This document shows, piece after piece, positions 6,818-14,471 of a DNA stretch of 15,207 nucleotides. The notes under the pieces were generated by a model, which was given only the letters and a program-made list of their open reading frames with translations, was not told the origin of the DNA and did no database searches. The stretch lies in contig WLGP01000004.1 of the NCBI GenBank assembly GCA_009703165.1, forward strand, positions 1 to 15,207, read 5' to 3'. This stretch comes from Actinomycetota bacterium. GTDB lineage: Bacteria; Actinomycetota; Actinomycetes; Nanopelagicales; Nanopelagicaceae. Made by a program: the position numbers and the translations under genes. Position 1 is the first letter of the stretch; each line of letters begins with the position of its first letter.

Positions 6818-8654
6818 CGAGCCAGATCCCTTGGGTCGCGTTCTTAGAAGAGATTGCAATCTTCTTACCCTTTGCACTTTCTCCAAAGAGAGTGCGCTCG
6901 ACCTTAAGGCCAAGGGGCGACAGGTCAATTGTCTTCTTGACTCCTGTGCGCGAGATAAAGACCAATAGCTTCTGACGCTTTGATTCACGTAAGAAGAGAA
7001 TCGAATCATCATCGACCTCAATCCAACGCAGCCCGCCATTTGCAAGGGCATCGCTCTCTTTACGGATACGCACCAATTGGCTGACATCGCCAAAGAAGGC
7101 GTTATCCCATTGTTTCTCCTTGCCCCATGGCATTGGGCGACGACCATCTTCGCCCCAGGCACCTTCGAGGCCGATCTCATCGCCGGCATAGATTGATGGA
7201 ACACCTGGATAGGTAAGCAGAAGTGCCATTGCACTTAAGTGACGGTTGCTATCTCCGGCGACCACTGTGCGCATGCGAGCGGTGTCATGTGAATCAAGTA
7301 AGACCATACTTGCAACGAATGAGCGCCATGGAATTGATGCGGTGAAAGATTTCATACTCTCAACCATCTGCACACCTGTAATGCGTGGCATTGCAAAAGG
7401 TAGACCTTGGAACCCACCACCGATCGTTGAGTTCTGATTAATCCAATTCCATAGTGGACGCATGAAGCCCTGATAGTTCATCGCTCCATGCCAACCGAAA
7501 CCATCGAGGTCAGATGCGTAGAAGTCACCATTTTCAGCAACTAACCAGGCGTTTGGGTTTGTCTCATCCATCGCCTTGCGAATTCCATGCATGACCTCAT
7601 CATGGAGATCATCGCTATTAAGGCGCCCGGTCATGTTGCCGACATCGATGCGCCATCCAGCCATACCAAATTCAGGTGAGAGCCACTTACGAACGATCGA
7701 GCTCTTCCCCTCATACATCTCACGGCGTAGCGCTTGTGAGTTAAAGTTTAATTTCGGTAGAGATGCATGTCCCCACCATCCGACATATCCATGCTTGACT
7801 GATTTATCCCAGTAAAAATATCCGCGCTCTTTAGAGTTCTTATCCTTCTTCGCCTTAGCAAGCCATGGATGTCCAGCGCCGCAGTGATTAGAGGTGAGAT
7901 CTCCCATAATCGTGATCTTCTCTTTGCGCGCAGCCTTGACCAGCGAGAAGAGCGCCTTGTTGCCACCTAATAATGGATCTGCCTCATCAAAACTCGATGC
8001 GTCGTAGCGATGGTTAGAGCGTGCTGGGAAGAATGGCGTGAAGTAGATGCCGTTGATTCCCAGTTTCTTCAGGTGATCTAGATGCTCTTCAACCCCTTGT
8101 AAATCACCGCCAAATAGCTCTGTTCCTGTTGTTTTATCGCGGCCACGAGGAGCCTCATCCCACTCACGTGGAGTTGCCCAATCTGGAATCTCTTTCTTGA
8201 TAGAAGATTTTGCAAAGCGATCAGGAAAGATTTGATAGAAGACAGATGAGCGGATCCAACGTGGATATTCAGGCAGCGCCACAATTTTAAAGTCATCATT
8301 GCTATGAACATCGTGATCACTCATGCCACGGGCATTGAGCCATTCATACTTTGACTCTGAGATAAAGACAAAGCGATAGGAGATCTTCTGATTTACAACG
8401 CTGACCTGGACCTTCCACCAGCTCTCGATTGAGCTCTTCTTCTCTTGCTTGAGTTCATATGAGCGCGGTTCGCCATCTTCATAGATGCGGATAAATGCCT
8501 TAGCAAATGTGTAAGCCTTGGGCACTCGGATGCGCAGAGTGATCTTCTCACCTAATTTAGGTGCGCTATTGCTGACATAGATCTCACTTCCATCATGATG
8601 TGGAAGATCTACTAAAGAATTACTTGTTGACTGCTTCGATCTGCTTGAAGGCAA
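6810..8654 (-). CDS. Cytoplasmic GH13 alpha-glucosidase/neopullulanase-type enzyme
   Basis: The 614-residue GH13 enzyme lacks a signal peptide. Residues about 23-127 form a beta-rich N-terminal domain like those of neopullulanase, cyclomaltodextrinase and MalZ-type enzymes, ending in WLNARGMSDHD. The barrel starts at VFYQIFPDRF (138-147). Family motifs: D252-L-T-S-N-H257, G333-W-R-I-D337 (nucleophile), E374-N-G-D (acid/base), D454-S-H-D457 (transition-state Asp). It probably hydrolyses imported maltodextrins to glucose and maltose; exact linkage preference cannot be read. The start is a TTG at 8654, supported by the purine run AAGGGGGAG four bases upstream; no in-frame ATG gives a full N-terminal domain. 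It overlaps the amylase gene by 35 bases, so its translation is probably coupled. It is the last gene of the mal operon. Confidence 0.9.
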   Translation of the reverse strand: MPSSRSKQSTSNSLVDLPHHDGSEIYVSNSAPKLGEKITLRIRVPKAYTFAKAFIRIYEDGEPRSYELKQEKKSSIESWWKVQVSVVNQKISYRFVFISESKYEWLNARGMSDHDVHSNDDFKIVALPEYPRWIRSSVFYQIFPDRFAKSSIKKEIPDWATPREWDEAPRGRDKTTGTELFGGDLQGVEEHLDHLKKLGINGIYFTPFFPARSNHRYDASSFDEADPLLGGNKALFSLVKAARKEKITIMGDLTSNHCGAGHPWLAKAKKDKNSKERGYFYWDKSVKHGYVGWWGHASLPKLNFNSQALRREMYEGKSSIVRKWLSPEFGMAGWRIDVGNMTGRLNSDDLHDEVMHGIRKAMDETNPNAWLVAENGDFYASDLDGFGWHGAMNYQGFMRPLWNWINQNSTIGGGFQGLPFAMPRITGVQMVESMKSFTASIPWRSFVASMVLLDSHDTARMRTVVAGDSNRHLSAMALLLTYPGVPSIYAGDEIGLEGAWGEDGRRPMPWGKEKQWDNAFFGDVSQLVRIRKESDALANGGLRWIEVDDDSILFLRESKRQKLLVFISRTGVKKTIDLSPLGLKVERTLFGESAKGKKIAISSKNATQGIWLVK

Positions 8655-10584
8655 CTCGCTCCCCCTTGATATTTACCGCAGTGGCTCTAATGGAGACCTT
8701 GCTTCCATATTTGTAATCTGTAGATGAGAGATAGACGCGGTATGGTGCATTGAAATCAGTTCCCGCACTTACCCACTTGGATGAGCCAGCACCCTTTACC
8801 GAAAACTCTACGCGATTAAGGCCTGTGCTCTTCATTGGAGCGTTAATCTCCAACATACCTGTGAGGAAATCCATACGTGCTTTCAGCGCGCCGGCTTCAA
8901 TCTTGGCAACAGGCATTTGCTTCGTTGAAGCAAAGATTGCTGCACCAAATGGTGGCAGATTTAAAGTTGCAGATGCGCCCTTTGCGGTCAGCTTTGCGCT
9001 ACCGAAGATGTTCTTCCACTGTGCAGTCGATGATGTTGTCACCGCGGCAGTTGATGGGCGCTTACTGTTATTGAAAGCCACTAGATATTCAATCTTCTCA
9101 ACGGGGTCATACTTGGAGAGAACTAACGTGCTCCCCTTTGCTGATCGCAGCTGCATCTGCCCATTTGCTAGCGCCGGATACTGCGCTCGGATCTGCGCCA
9201 ATTCGGTGAGATACGTGGTCAGAGGGTGGCTAGCGCCTTGAGTAAATGAGTTTCCGTCGCCTACCGGCTCTGATCCAACTCGTGGTTCGCTCTTCCATGC
9301 AGTGATCTTGGTTTCAAACATGCTCTGGCGCGCGCGTTGATCTGAACCATTTCCAGTACCTGTCATTCCGACTTCATCGCCGTAATAGACAGTTGGGATA
9401 CCGCGCGAGAAGTACATCAATGCATGGGCCAACTTGGTGCGCTCCAAGAGATCTGTCTTAGCGCCAGTCTGTGTCTGCGGAATGATAAATCCAACGCGAC
9501 CCATGTCGTGGTTACCCAGGAAGGTAACAAGGTTTGCAGCCGTTGATTGCGGGGTCGTGTACTGATCATCTACATCAAAGAGCGTTCCAAGTACTGCTGC
9601 ATCTGAATAGCCGGATGCAAATTGTGTTGCGGTGCGCTGAAATGCAAAATCGAGAACAGTTTGGATCTTCTTCTCGCGGACAAATGTCACAAGATTCATG
9701 GGGTTGATATCCCAGACCTCGCCAAACACGGTGAAGTCATTGATTGCTACGCTCTTTGCAGCCTGATCAATTCCAGGGCTCCAATTTTTAAAGAAGTTAT
9801 CATCAACGTGGCGAGCAGTATCGACTCTAAATCCCGTAAAGCCATACTTCTTAATCCACTGACCGTATACATCGATCCAGCCTTTATAAACTTCTTCTTT
9901 TTCAGTTGCCACATCATCGAGGCTGTAGAAATCACCCAGCTGGTCGCATCGACCTTCTCCCCAGCAACTATCGACGCTTCCTACGTTGTGATAGTTCTCT
10001 AACTTATTAAGCCAAGCTGGGTTCTTCGCACTCTTCTGATCTTCTGGGATAAATGCTGTTTTTCCTGCATATTGAATGACATCACCTGTGTGGTTGGTAA
10101 CGACATCAAGGATGAGCTTGAGACCTAATTTTTTGGCACAAGCAGAGAGTGCAAGGAGATCATCATTGGTTCCAAGGTGCGGATCGACGTTAAGGAAATC
10201 TTTACCCCAATAGCCGTGATAACCAGCGCCATTAGAAGTTCCATCTACTTGAGTAACAAGAGGCGTCATCCAGACAGCTGTAAAGCCAAGTGCCTTGATA
10301 CGGGCTAAACCATCATCGCCTGGCTGGCAGGATCCGGTGAGTCCCTTGAGGTCACCACCATGAAAGTGCGCCGTACTTGTGGGGTCATATCCTGCAGTTG
10401 GATCAGAGGTCTTGCCACCCGCTAAGTCATTGGAGGCATCTCCATTGCGATAGCGATCAGGAAAGACAAAGTAGATAAGGTCTTGTGAAAGACCAACGCG
10501 AGGATCGGCGATCTGCTGCGCCATCGCCGAAGTTGGAATGACCATTGCGCAGAGCGCAATGCCGGCAATCAACTTCTTAAACAT
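8620..10584 (-). CDS. Secreted GH13 alpha-amylase with C-terminal Ig-like domain
   Basis: The 654-residue protein has a Sec signal peptide (FKKL, hydrophobic core 5-17, AMA cleavage after about residue 22) and no lipobox, so it is released outside the cell. The GH13 barrel spans about 33-460: FVFPDRYRNGD (39-49), HFHGGDLKGL (73-82), GYHGYWGKDF (121-130), D160-VVTN-H165, G251-FRV-D255-TARH (nucleophile Asp255), E289 in FGEVWD (acid/base), and N358-H-D360. A beta-rich domain C follows to about 555, then an extra beta-rich domain of about 95 residues (560-654) of Ig/FnIII-like appearance that may bind glucan or act as spacer. It should cleave starch-like alpha-1,4-glucans into maltodextrins for the adjacent transporter. 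The ATG overlaps the malG stop by one base (TAATG), with AAGGG just upstream, pointing to coupled translation. Confidence 0.93.
   Translation of the reverse strand: MFKKLIAGIALCAMVIPTSAMAQQIADPRVGLSQDLIYFVFPDRYRNGDASNDLAGGKTSDPTAGYDPTSTAHFHGGDLKGLTGSCQPGDDGLARIKALGFTAVWMTPLVTQVDGTSNGAGYHGYWGKDFLNVDPHLGTNDDLLALSACAKKLGLKLILDVVTNHTGDVIQYAGKTAFIPEDQKSAKNPAWLNKLENYHNVGSVDSCWGEGRCDQLGDFYSLDDVATEKEEVYKGWIDVYGQWIKKYGFTGFRVDTARHVDDNFFKNWSPGIDQAAKSVAINDFTVFGEVWDINPMNLVTFVREKKIQTVLDFAFQRTATQFASGYSDAAVLGTLFDVDDQYTTPQSTAANLVTFLGNHDMGRVGFIIPQTQTGAKTDLLERTKLAHALMYFSRGIPTVYYGDEVGMTGTGNGSDQRARQSMFETKITAWKSEPRVGSEPVGDGNSFTQGASHPLTTYLTELAQIRAQYPALANGQMQLRSAKGSTLVLSKYDPVEKIEYLVAFNNSKRPSTAAVTTSSTAQWKNIFGSAKLTAKGASATLNLPPFGAAIFASTKQMPVAKIEAGALKARMDFLTGMLEINAPMKSTGLNRVEFSVKGAGSSKWVSAGTDFNAPYRVYLSSTDYKYGSKVSIRATAVNIKGERVAFKQIEAVNK
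8659..8667 (-). promoter_or_regulatory. Ribosome binding site deciding the glucosidase TTG start
   Basis: AAGGGGGAG on the minus strand lies inside the end of the amylase gene, four bases before TTG 8654. It is the strongest ribosome binding site near this start and argues that the 35-base overlap between the two genes is real. Confidence 0.6.
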
Positions 10585-11435
10585 TAGCCCTTAACTGATC
10601 CGGCAGTTAGCCCATTGACGATGTACTTCTGCAAACTTAAGAAGATAATCACAATCGGCACAGAGGCGATGATTGAACCTGCGGCAAATGGGCCCCAGTT
10701 CTCTGAGTACTGGCCACCGATAAATTGCTGCAGACCAACAGCGACTGTGCGCGATTCCATATCCACTAAGAAGAGACGAGCGAGGATAAATTCGTTAAAT
10801 GTTCCGATGAAGCTCAAGAGCGATACGACTGCTAGAACGGGTGCAGCTAGTGGCATAAAGATCAGCCAGTAAGTCTGCACAGCAGATGCGCCATCGATCT
10901 TTGCTGCCTCGTCGAGTTCCTTAGGGATTGAATCCACGAATCCTTTAAGCAACCAAATATTTACACCCATCGCTCCGCCGAGATAGATCAAGAGCAGGCC
11001 TGCCTGAGTTCCAAGGCCGATACTTGGTGCAAAGGTATAGACGCGCTCCATGATGACGTAGACGGCAGAGATAGCAAGAATTGCCGGGAACATCTGCACA
11101 AGAAGTAGCATCTGGATACCCGTCTTGCGCCCCTTGAAGGCAAGGCGGCTAAAGGCAAATGCTGATGCTGAACCGATCGTTACCGAAAGGATTGCTGTTG
11201 CTCCAGCAACCACAAGAGAGTTCTTCATCCATGTCAGATATGGAATTGCCGGATCATTAAAGAGCATCTTGTAATTAGCAAATGAGATTTCGCGCGGAAT
11301 AAAGGAGTCAAGGCGCAAGCTACCTGTTGAGTTAAAGGAAGAGATCACAACGAGGTAGAGAGGAAAGAGCGAGAAGAGACAGACTGAGATAACAAGCGCG
11401 TGGCGCCATGCATTAGTACGTAGCCAAGTTATCAC
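10584..11435 (-). CDS. malG: Maltodextrin ABC transporter permease MalG
   Basis: The 283-residue inner-membrane permease has six hydrophobic segments (about 11-32, 72-97, 107-129, 143-165, 197-219, 245-268). It has the ABC permease EAA loop E176-AAKIDGA followed by conserved FMPLAAP (193-199), which docks on the ATPase. Sequence and length match MalG of the carbohydrate-uptake CUT1 family. The start is a GTG at 11435 that overlaps the malF stop as GTGA, so translation is coupled. Together with MalF it forms the channel; specificity for maltodextrins is inferred from neighbouring amylase genes. Confidence 0.93.
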   Translation of the reverse strand: MITWLRTNAWRHALVISVCLFSLFPLYLVVISSFNSTGSLRLDSFIPREISFANYKMLFNDPAIPYLTWMKNSLVVAGATAILSVTIGSASAFAFSRLAFKGRKTGIQMLLLVQMFPAILAISAVYVIMERVYTFAPSIGLGTQAGLLLIYLGGAMGVNIWLLKGFVDSIPKELDEAAKIDGASAVQTYWLIFMPLAAPVLAVVSLLSFIGTFNEFILARLFLVDMESRTVAVGLQQFIGGQYSENWGPFAAGSIIASVPIVIIFLSLQKYIVNGLTAGSVKG

Positions 11436-12970
11436 TGGAAGCTCTCCAATACCTTTGATTTACGTAAGCCGTACAACGAGATACCGGCTACAAGTAAGAA
11501 GATCACAAGTGAGATAGCACTTGCTAGTCCGAGATCTTGAACGGAAGAACCAAATGCGATCTTGTAGGTAAAGCTGATCAAGATATCTGTAGCGCCGGCG
11601 AGCTCGCCATCGAGTTCGGCGCGCGGTCCACCACCTGTTAAGAGGTAGATCAAGTTAAAGTTATTGAAGTTAAAGGCAAAGGAAGCAATCAAAAGCGGTG
11701 AGAGAATCTGCAAGAGCAGTGGCAAGGTAATTCGTCTAAAGATCTGACGTGGATTTGCGCCATCAATCGCAGCTGCCTCAAGTAACTCAGATGGAATCGC
11801 TTGTAGCGCACCGCTTGAGACGAGATAGAAATATGGAAATCCAAGCCAGAGGTTAACTAAGATAATTGCAAACTTTGCAAAGAGCGCATTCTGGAACCAG
11901 GCGATATCCGTACCTAAGAGATTGTTGATCGCACCAAATTCGGTGTTAAACATTCCACCCCAGATAAGGATCGACATGATGCTTGGCATTGCATACGGCA
12001 AGATGAGAATTGAACGATAGACGCGACGGCCACGTATTGGCTTATTGAGCGCTAGGGCAAGTAATAAGCCGAGTGCGAAGGTGGTGAGCACTGAGAGGCT
12101 GGCGAAGGTAACGGTCCAGATAAAGACGCTAATGAGAGGCCCACGTAGGCGCTCTTCTGTAAATAGCTTGGTGTAATTCTCAAACCAGACGGGTGCACGC
12201 CAACCAGGTTCGAGATATTGATCTGGGTTATCAGCGATGGCGTAATTTCCCTTGCCATTATCTGTGTAGACCTCACCGGTAATGATGTTATTGAATTGAT
12301 CTTTCTCTGCATCAAATGAGAGAACTTGGCGCGAGACGATGCCGACTTCAAACCCTTCAAGTGCGATGAAGTACTCGTCCTGGTAGGTAAAGCGCTTACC
12401 TGAATAGAGTTTGTCTGCATTTGCCATCTCTGAATCGCTCAGCACTGCAAAATCTGGGGCGCTCTCTGCAACACCATATTCATTGATAGTCAGATCTGCC
12501 GGATTGAGTGGGATGCGATCTCTTACAGTTGAGATGAAGAAGGCGTTATTGACTGAATCTGATACCAGGAGCGCTTCTTGCGCCTGGTAACGACCGATCT
12601 TGATATCAAAAGATGTTCCGTTGGCATCTGGCTCAAAAGCGCGGTTTTGAATCTGCAGAATTGCCTCATCTTTGGAGATGATGTTTCCAGTCTTGTAGTT
12701 ATAGCCCGACATCGTGACTGTGAAGATGATCGGAGAGAGGACAAAAGCTACGAGCAACAAGATGCCCGGTAGGAAAAATTTAAGTGGAATCGAGACCTTG
12801 GTGAGGTAGGTCAGGGCCAGTAAGAAGACTGTGATTCCAAGAAATGCCGCGATGAAGTATTCGCCTTGTGCGACAGCGCTCTGTGTGAGCGTAATCAGTA
12901 CTGATGCAATAAGTAGGAGAGCGACAAGCTTGAAGGCAAATGAAATCTTGCCTCTAAAGAATGACGTCAT
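11432..12970 (-). CDS. malF: Maltodextrin ABC transporter permease MalF with large external loop
   Basis: The 512-residue permease has three N-terminal membrane segments (about 11-30, 38-57, 66-88). A hydrophilic region of about 190 residues follows (90-278), then five more membrane segments including the permease core with EAA loop E398-AAAIDGA and TLPLL (415-419). This eight-segment plan with a P2-type loop is that of E. coli MalF (about 514 residues), whereas many Gram-positive CUT1 permeases are near 300 residues and lack the loop. In E. coli the P2 loop contacts the binding protein; the same role is inferred here. The ATG at 12970 has only GAAAGG twelve bases upstream, an unusually long spacing that may keep MalF output low relative to MalE. 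It is separated from malE by 86 bases with a strong stem-loop and overlaps malG by four bases. Confidence 0.92.
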   Translation of the reverse strand: MTSFFRGKISFAFKLVALLLIASVLITLTQSAVAQGEYFIAAFLGITVFLLALTYLTKVSIPLKFFLPGILLLVAFVLSPIIFTVTMSGYNYKTGNIISKDEAILQIQNRAFEPDANGTSFDIKIGRYQAQEALLVSDSVNNAFFISTVRDRIPLNPADLTINEYGVAESAPDFAVLSDSEMANADKLYSGKRFTYQDEYFIALEGFEVGIVSRQVLSFDAEKDQFNNIITGEVYTDNGKGNYAIADNPDQYLEPGWRAPVWFENYTKLFTEERLRGPLISVFIWTVTFASLSVLTTFALGLLLALALNKPIRGRRVYRSILILPYAMPSIMSILIWGGMFNTEFGAINNLLGTDIAWFQNALFAKFAIILVNLWLGFPYFYLVSSGALQAIPSELLEAAAIDGANPRQIFRRITLPLLLQILSPLLIASFAFNFNNFNLIYLLTGGGPRAELDGELAGATDILISFTYKIAFGSSVQDLGLASAISLVIFLLVAGISLYGLRKSKVLESFQ

Positions 12971-12998
12971 GGCTACATATTACCTTTCGGGTGTTGTA

Positions 12999-13038
12999 AG
13001 AACTAATGCGGGCGAATTTCTTCGCCCGCATTAGTTCT
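12999..13038 (-). terminator. Strong malE-malF intercistronic stem-loop
   Basis: A perfect 18-bp inverted repeat (AGAACTAATGCGGGCGAA at 12999-13016 and its complement at 13021-13038) encloses a 4-base loop that reads GAAA in the minus-strand transcript, a GNRA tetraloop. It lies between the malE stop and the malF start. No U-run follows, so it may be a partial terminator or an RNA-stabilising structure that protects malE mRNA, rather than a full stop. The structure itself is certain; the role is inferred. Confidence 0.8.
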
Positions 13039-13046
13039 AAACGTTA
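13037..13046. repeat. Operator-like 10-mer CTAAACGTTA, copy 1
   Basis: CTAAACGTTA contains the palindromic core AACGTT, which resembles LacI-family operator half-sites. The identical 10-mer in the same orientation lies upstream of malE at 14472-14481. This copy is just after the malE stop and overlaps the foot of the intercistronic stem-loop. Confidence 0.45.
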
Positions 13047-13067
13047 CTGAGTCTCTTTAGAGATCAG
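13047..13067 (-). other. Small hairpin spanning the malE stop codon
   Basis: CTGA/TCTC (13047-13055, with G13051 bulged) can pair with GAGATCAG (13060-13067) around TTTA, and the loop holds the malE stop codon. It stands next to the 18-bp stem-loop, giving two tandem hairpins at the malE 3' end. Ribosomes finishing malE would open it. Confidence 0.4.
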
Positions 13068-14316
13068 CTTTTCCTGCAGTTGTATTTGCACGCCAGATTG
13101 CAGCGAGCTTGTTACCTTCAACAACAGCATCTTTTCCATCTACAAGAACAGCTGTCCAATAAGCTGGAGCTGAATCCCAGTAGTTAGCGCCGCCTGCATT
13201 GTTATTTAGGAATGCGCCGATCTGTGGAAGGCTTGAAAGTGTTGCAGCAGCACCGAAGCCACGCTGTGCAGCAGAAACGGTTGCATCAAGTGCAGCACCC
13301 TTTTCAGCTGGTGGACGTCCTTCGACCTTCTGGTAGCGAACTTGACCATCAGTTGATCCAAAGAAGTTTGTAAGAAGTGACTTAGCGCCAGCTTCTACTC
13401 CGTGCTTTGCAGCAAATGTTGTAAGAAGTGCGCCTGAGACTGAACCGAACATCTTGCCTGGCTTGTTAGCAACAACGCCTGGTACTGGCATGAGGTTCAT
13501 GGTGAAGCCCTTAGCTACATAGTCCTTCCACTCCCAGTTACCGATGATTGCGTAAGGGACCTTTCCATCAAGGAAGTTGTCCTTACATCCGGCATCTGAA
13601 GCTGGCAAGAAGCCATTGCTCTTCTTTCCATCAAGAAGGTGTGTACGCACATTCTTACCGAATGTTGTTCCGTTAAATGAACGGTTGTAAACGATCTTGT
13701 CGCGTGAGTCGAACTGGTATGCATCTGCACCGAGTGCTGAGAAGATCGAGTGAGCTCCCCATGACATTCCGCCGCCTGCAACGCAGAGACCAGCCTTAAG
13801 ACCCTTTGATGCCTTGTTTGCCTTGTATAGGGCAACCATTTCACCGAATGTCTTTGGCGCTGTCTTTACGAGATCAGTGTTGTAGATCATTGCAACGTTA
13901 TTTACATCGACAGGAACTCCGTAGAGCTTGCCCTTGTATGTAAGGTCAAAGAGCTGGCCAGCTGTAAAGCGAGCCTTCTGTGATGCTGTGAGAGTAATAG
14001 GTGCGAGCTTTCCGCTCTTAGCTCCGGTTGGAACCCAGTCATTTGCTCCCATAACGATATCTGGACCTGATGCATCAGTTGCCTTATCGAAGGCATCCTT
14101 AAGTGCATCGAAGTTTGAGAATGACTTTACTGTGATGGTGTAACCAGAAACCCAGTCACCCTTTTCCTTGAGAACTTTCTCTAGGTTTGGTCCGCGATCG
14201 CCATCTGCCCACACAACAATGGTGTTGTTTGCGTTAGCTGATGGAACGAAGAGACCAGAAACTGCGATTGCTGCAGCAGCGATAACGCCGACTGCACCGA
14301 GACGCTTCTTTGTCAT
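13057..14316 (-). CDS. malE: Maltodextrin-binding protein MalE (non-lipidated)
   Basis: The 419-residue extracellular solute-binding protein belongs to the CUT1/MalE group. A Sec signal peptide (TKKR, hydrophobic core 7-23, PSANA with cleavage after about residue 29) is followed by the mature domain starting NNTIVVW. Typical MalE segments are GPDIVMGANDWV, KLYGVPVDVNNVAMIYN, PKTFGEM and IGNWEWKDY. No cysteine lies at the signal cleavage site, so this is not a lipoprotein; the only cysteines are internal (AGLC and DAGC). The ATG at 14316 is fixed by GGAGG six bases upstream (14323-14327). Maltodextrin as ligand is inferred from the operon with MalFG, amylase and glucosidase. It leads the operon, behind a 204-bp region with operator-like motifs and a structured leader, and is followed by a strong stem-loop, so it is probably expressed above the permeases. 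Confidence 0.92.
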   Translation of the reverse strand: MTKKRLGAVGVIAAAAIAVSGLFVPSANANNTIVVWADGDRGPNLEKVLKEKGDWVSGYTITVKSFSNFDALKDAFDKATDASGPDIVMGANDWVPTGAKSGKLAPITLTASQKARFTAGQLFDLTYKGKLYGVPVDVNNVAMIYNTDLVKTAPKTFGEMVALYKANKASKGLKAGLCVAGGGMSWGAHSIFSALGADAYQFDSRDKIVYNRSFNGTTFGKNVRTHLLDGKKSNGFLPASDAGCKDNFLDGKVPYAIIGNWEWKDYVAKGFTMNLMPVPGVVANKPGKMFGSVSGALLTTFAAKHGVEAGAKSLLTNFFGSTDGQVRYQKVEGRPPAEKGAALDATVSAAQRGFGAAATLSSLPQIGAFLNNNAGGANYWDSAPAYWTAVLVDGKDAVVEGNKLAAIWRANTTAGKADL

Positions 14317-14322
14317 CAATTT

Positions 14323-14327
14323 CCTCC
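14323..14327 (-). promoter_or_regulatory. Ribosome binding site of malE
   Basis: GGAGG on the minus strand, six bases before ATG 14316. It decides this start over the longer in-frame options at 14337 (ATG) and 14376 (TTG), which lack such a site and would place a charged extension before the signal peptide. Confidence 0.75.
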
Positions 14328-14336
14328 ATGGATTCA

Positions 14337-14361
14337 TGTGTTTACGAGGGTGTAGAACACA
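14337..14361. repeat. Inverted repeat in the malE leader
   Basis: TGTGTT (14337-14342) and AACACA (14356-14361) form a 6-bp inverted repeat with a 13-base spacer, next to the malE ribosome binding site. It could be a protein site or a weak RNA stem; no specific binder is recognised. Confidence 0.3.
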
Positions 14362-14368
14362 AGTGATG

Positions 14369-14395
14369 TCGACCAAGGAGTAACCCCTAGGTCGA
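14369..14395. repeat. 27-base near-palindrome in the malE leader
   Basis: The outer arms TCGACC and GGTCGA are perfect, and 11 of 13 base pairs match across the whole 27 bases, centred on 14382. It may act as a regulator site in DNA or as a hairpin in the malE leader RNA, 53 bases before the ATG. Confidence 0.5.
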
Positions 14396-14416
14396 GGCCC
14401 CTATTCTTTAGCCTCG
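14393..14416. other. Second inverted repeat, overlapping the 27-base near-palindrome
   Basis: CGAGGC (14393-14398) pairs with GCCTCG (14411-14416) across 12 bases. It shares three bases (14393-14395) with the left arm of the neighbouring near-palindrome, so both hairpins cannot form completely at once in the malE leader RNA. It may alternatively serve as a distal terminator for citrate synthase, though no U-run follows. Confidence 0.35.
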
Positions 14417-14431
14417 GCTGCGGGTAATCAA
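14403..14431 (-). promoter_or_regulatory. Alternative malE promoter candidate
   Basis: TTGATT (14431-14426) and AAGAAT (14408-14403) on the minus strand are 17 bases apart. This would start transcription inside the leader hairpin region, giving a leader of about 80 bases. It competes with the upstream candidate, which has the better -10. Confidence 0.3.
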
Positions 14432-14471
14432 ATTTTTCAGCAAGAAAGTTGCGCGCCTGTGATGCCTTTAC

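Noticed and set aside
6823..6837. Possible hairpin GATCCC...GGGTC at the esterase/glucosidase convergence
   Set aside because: Only about five weak pairs with almost no loop room; not stable enough to call a terminator.
9622..10002. 126-residue open frame antisense to the amylase
   Set aside because: It covers the conserved GH13 nucleophile and acid/base region of the amylase on the other strand and shows no features of its own.
14317..14376. Longer MalE starts at TTG 14376 or ATG 14337
   Set aside because: GGAGG is correctly spaced only for ATG 14316, which gives a normal signal peptide directly.
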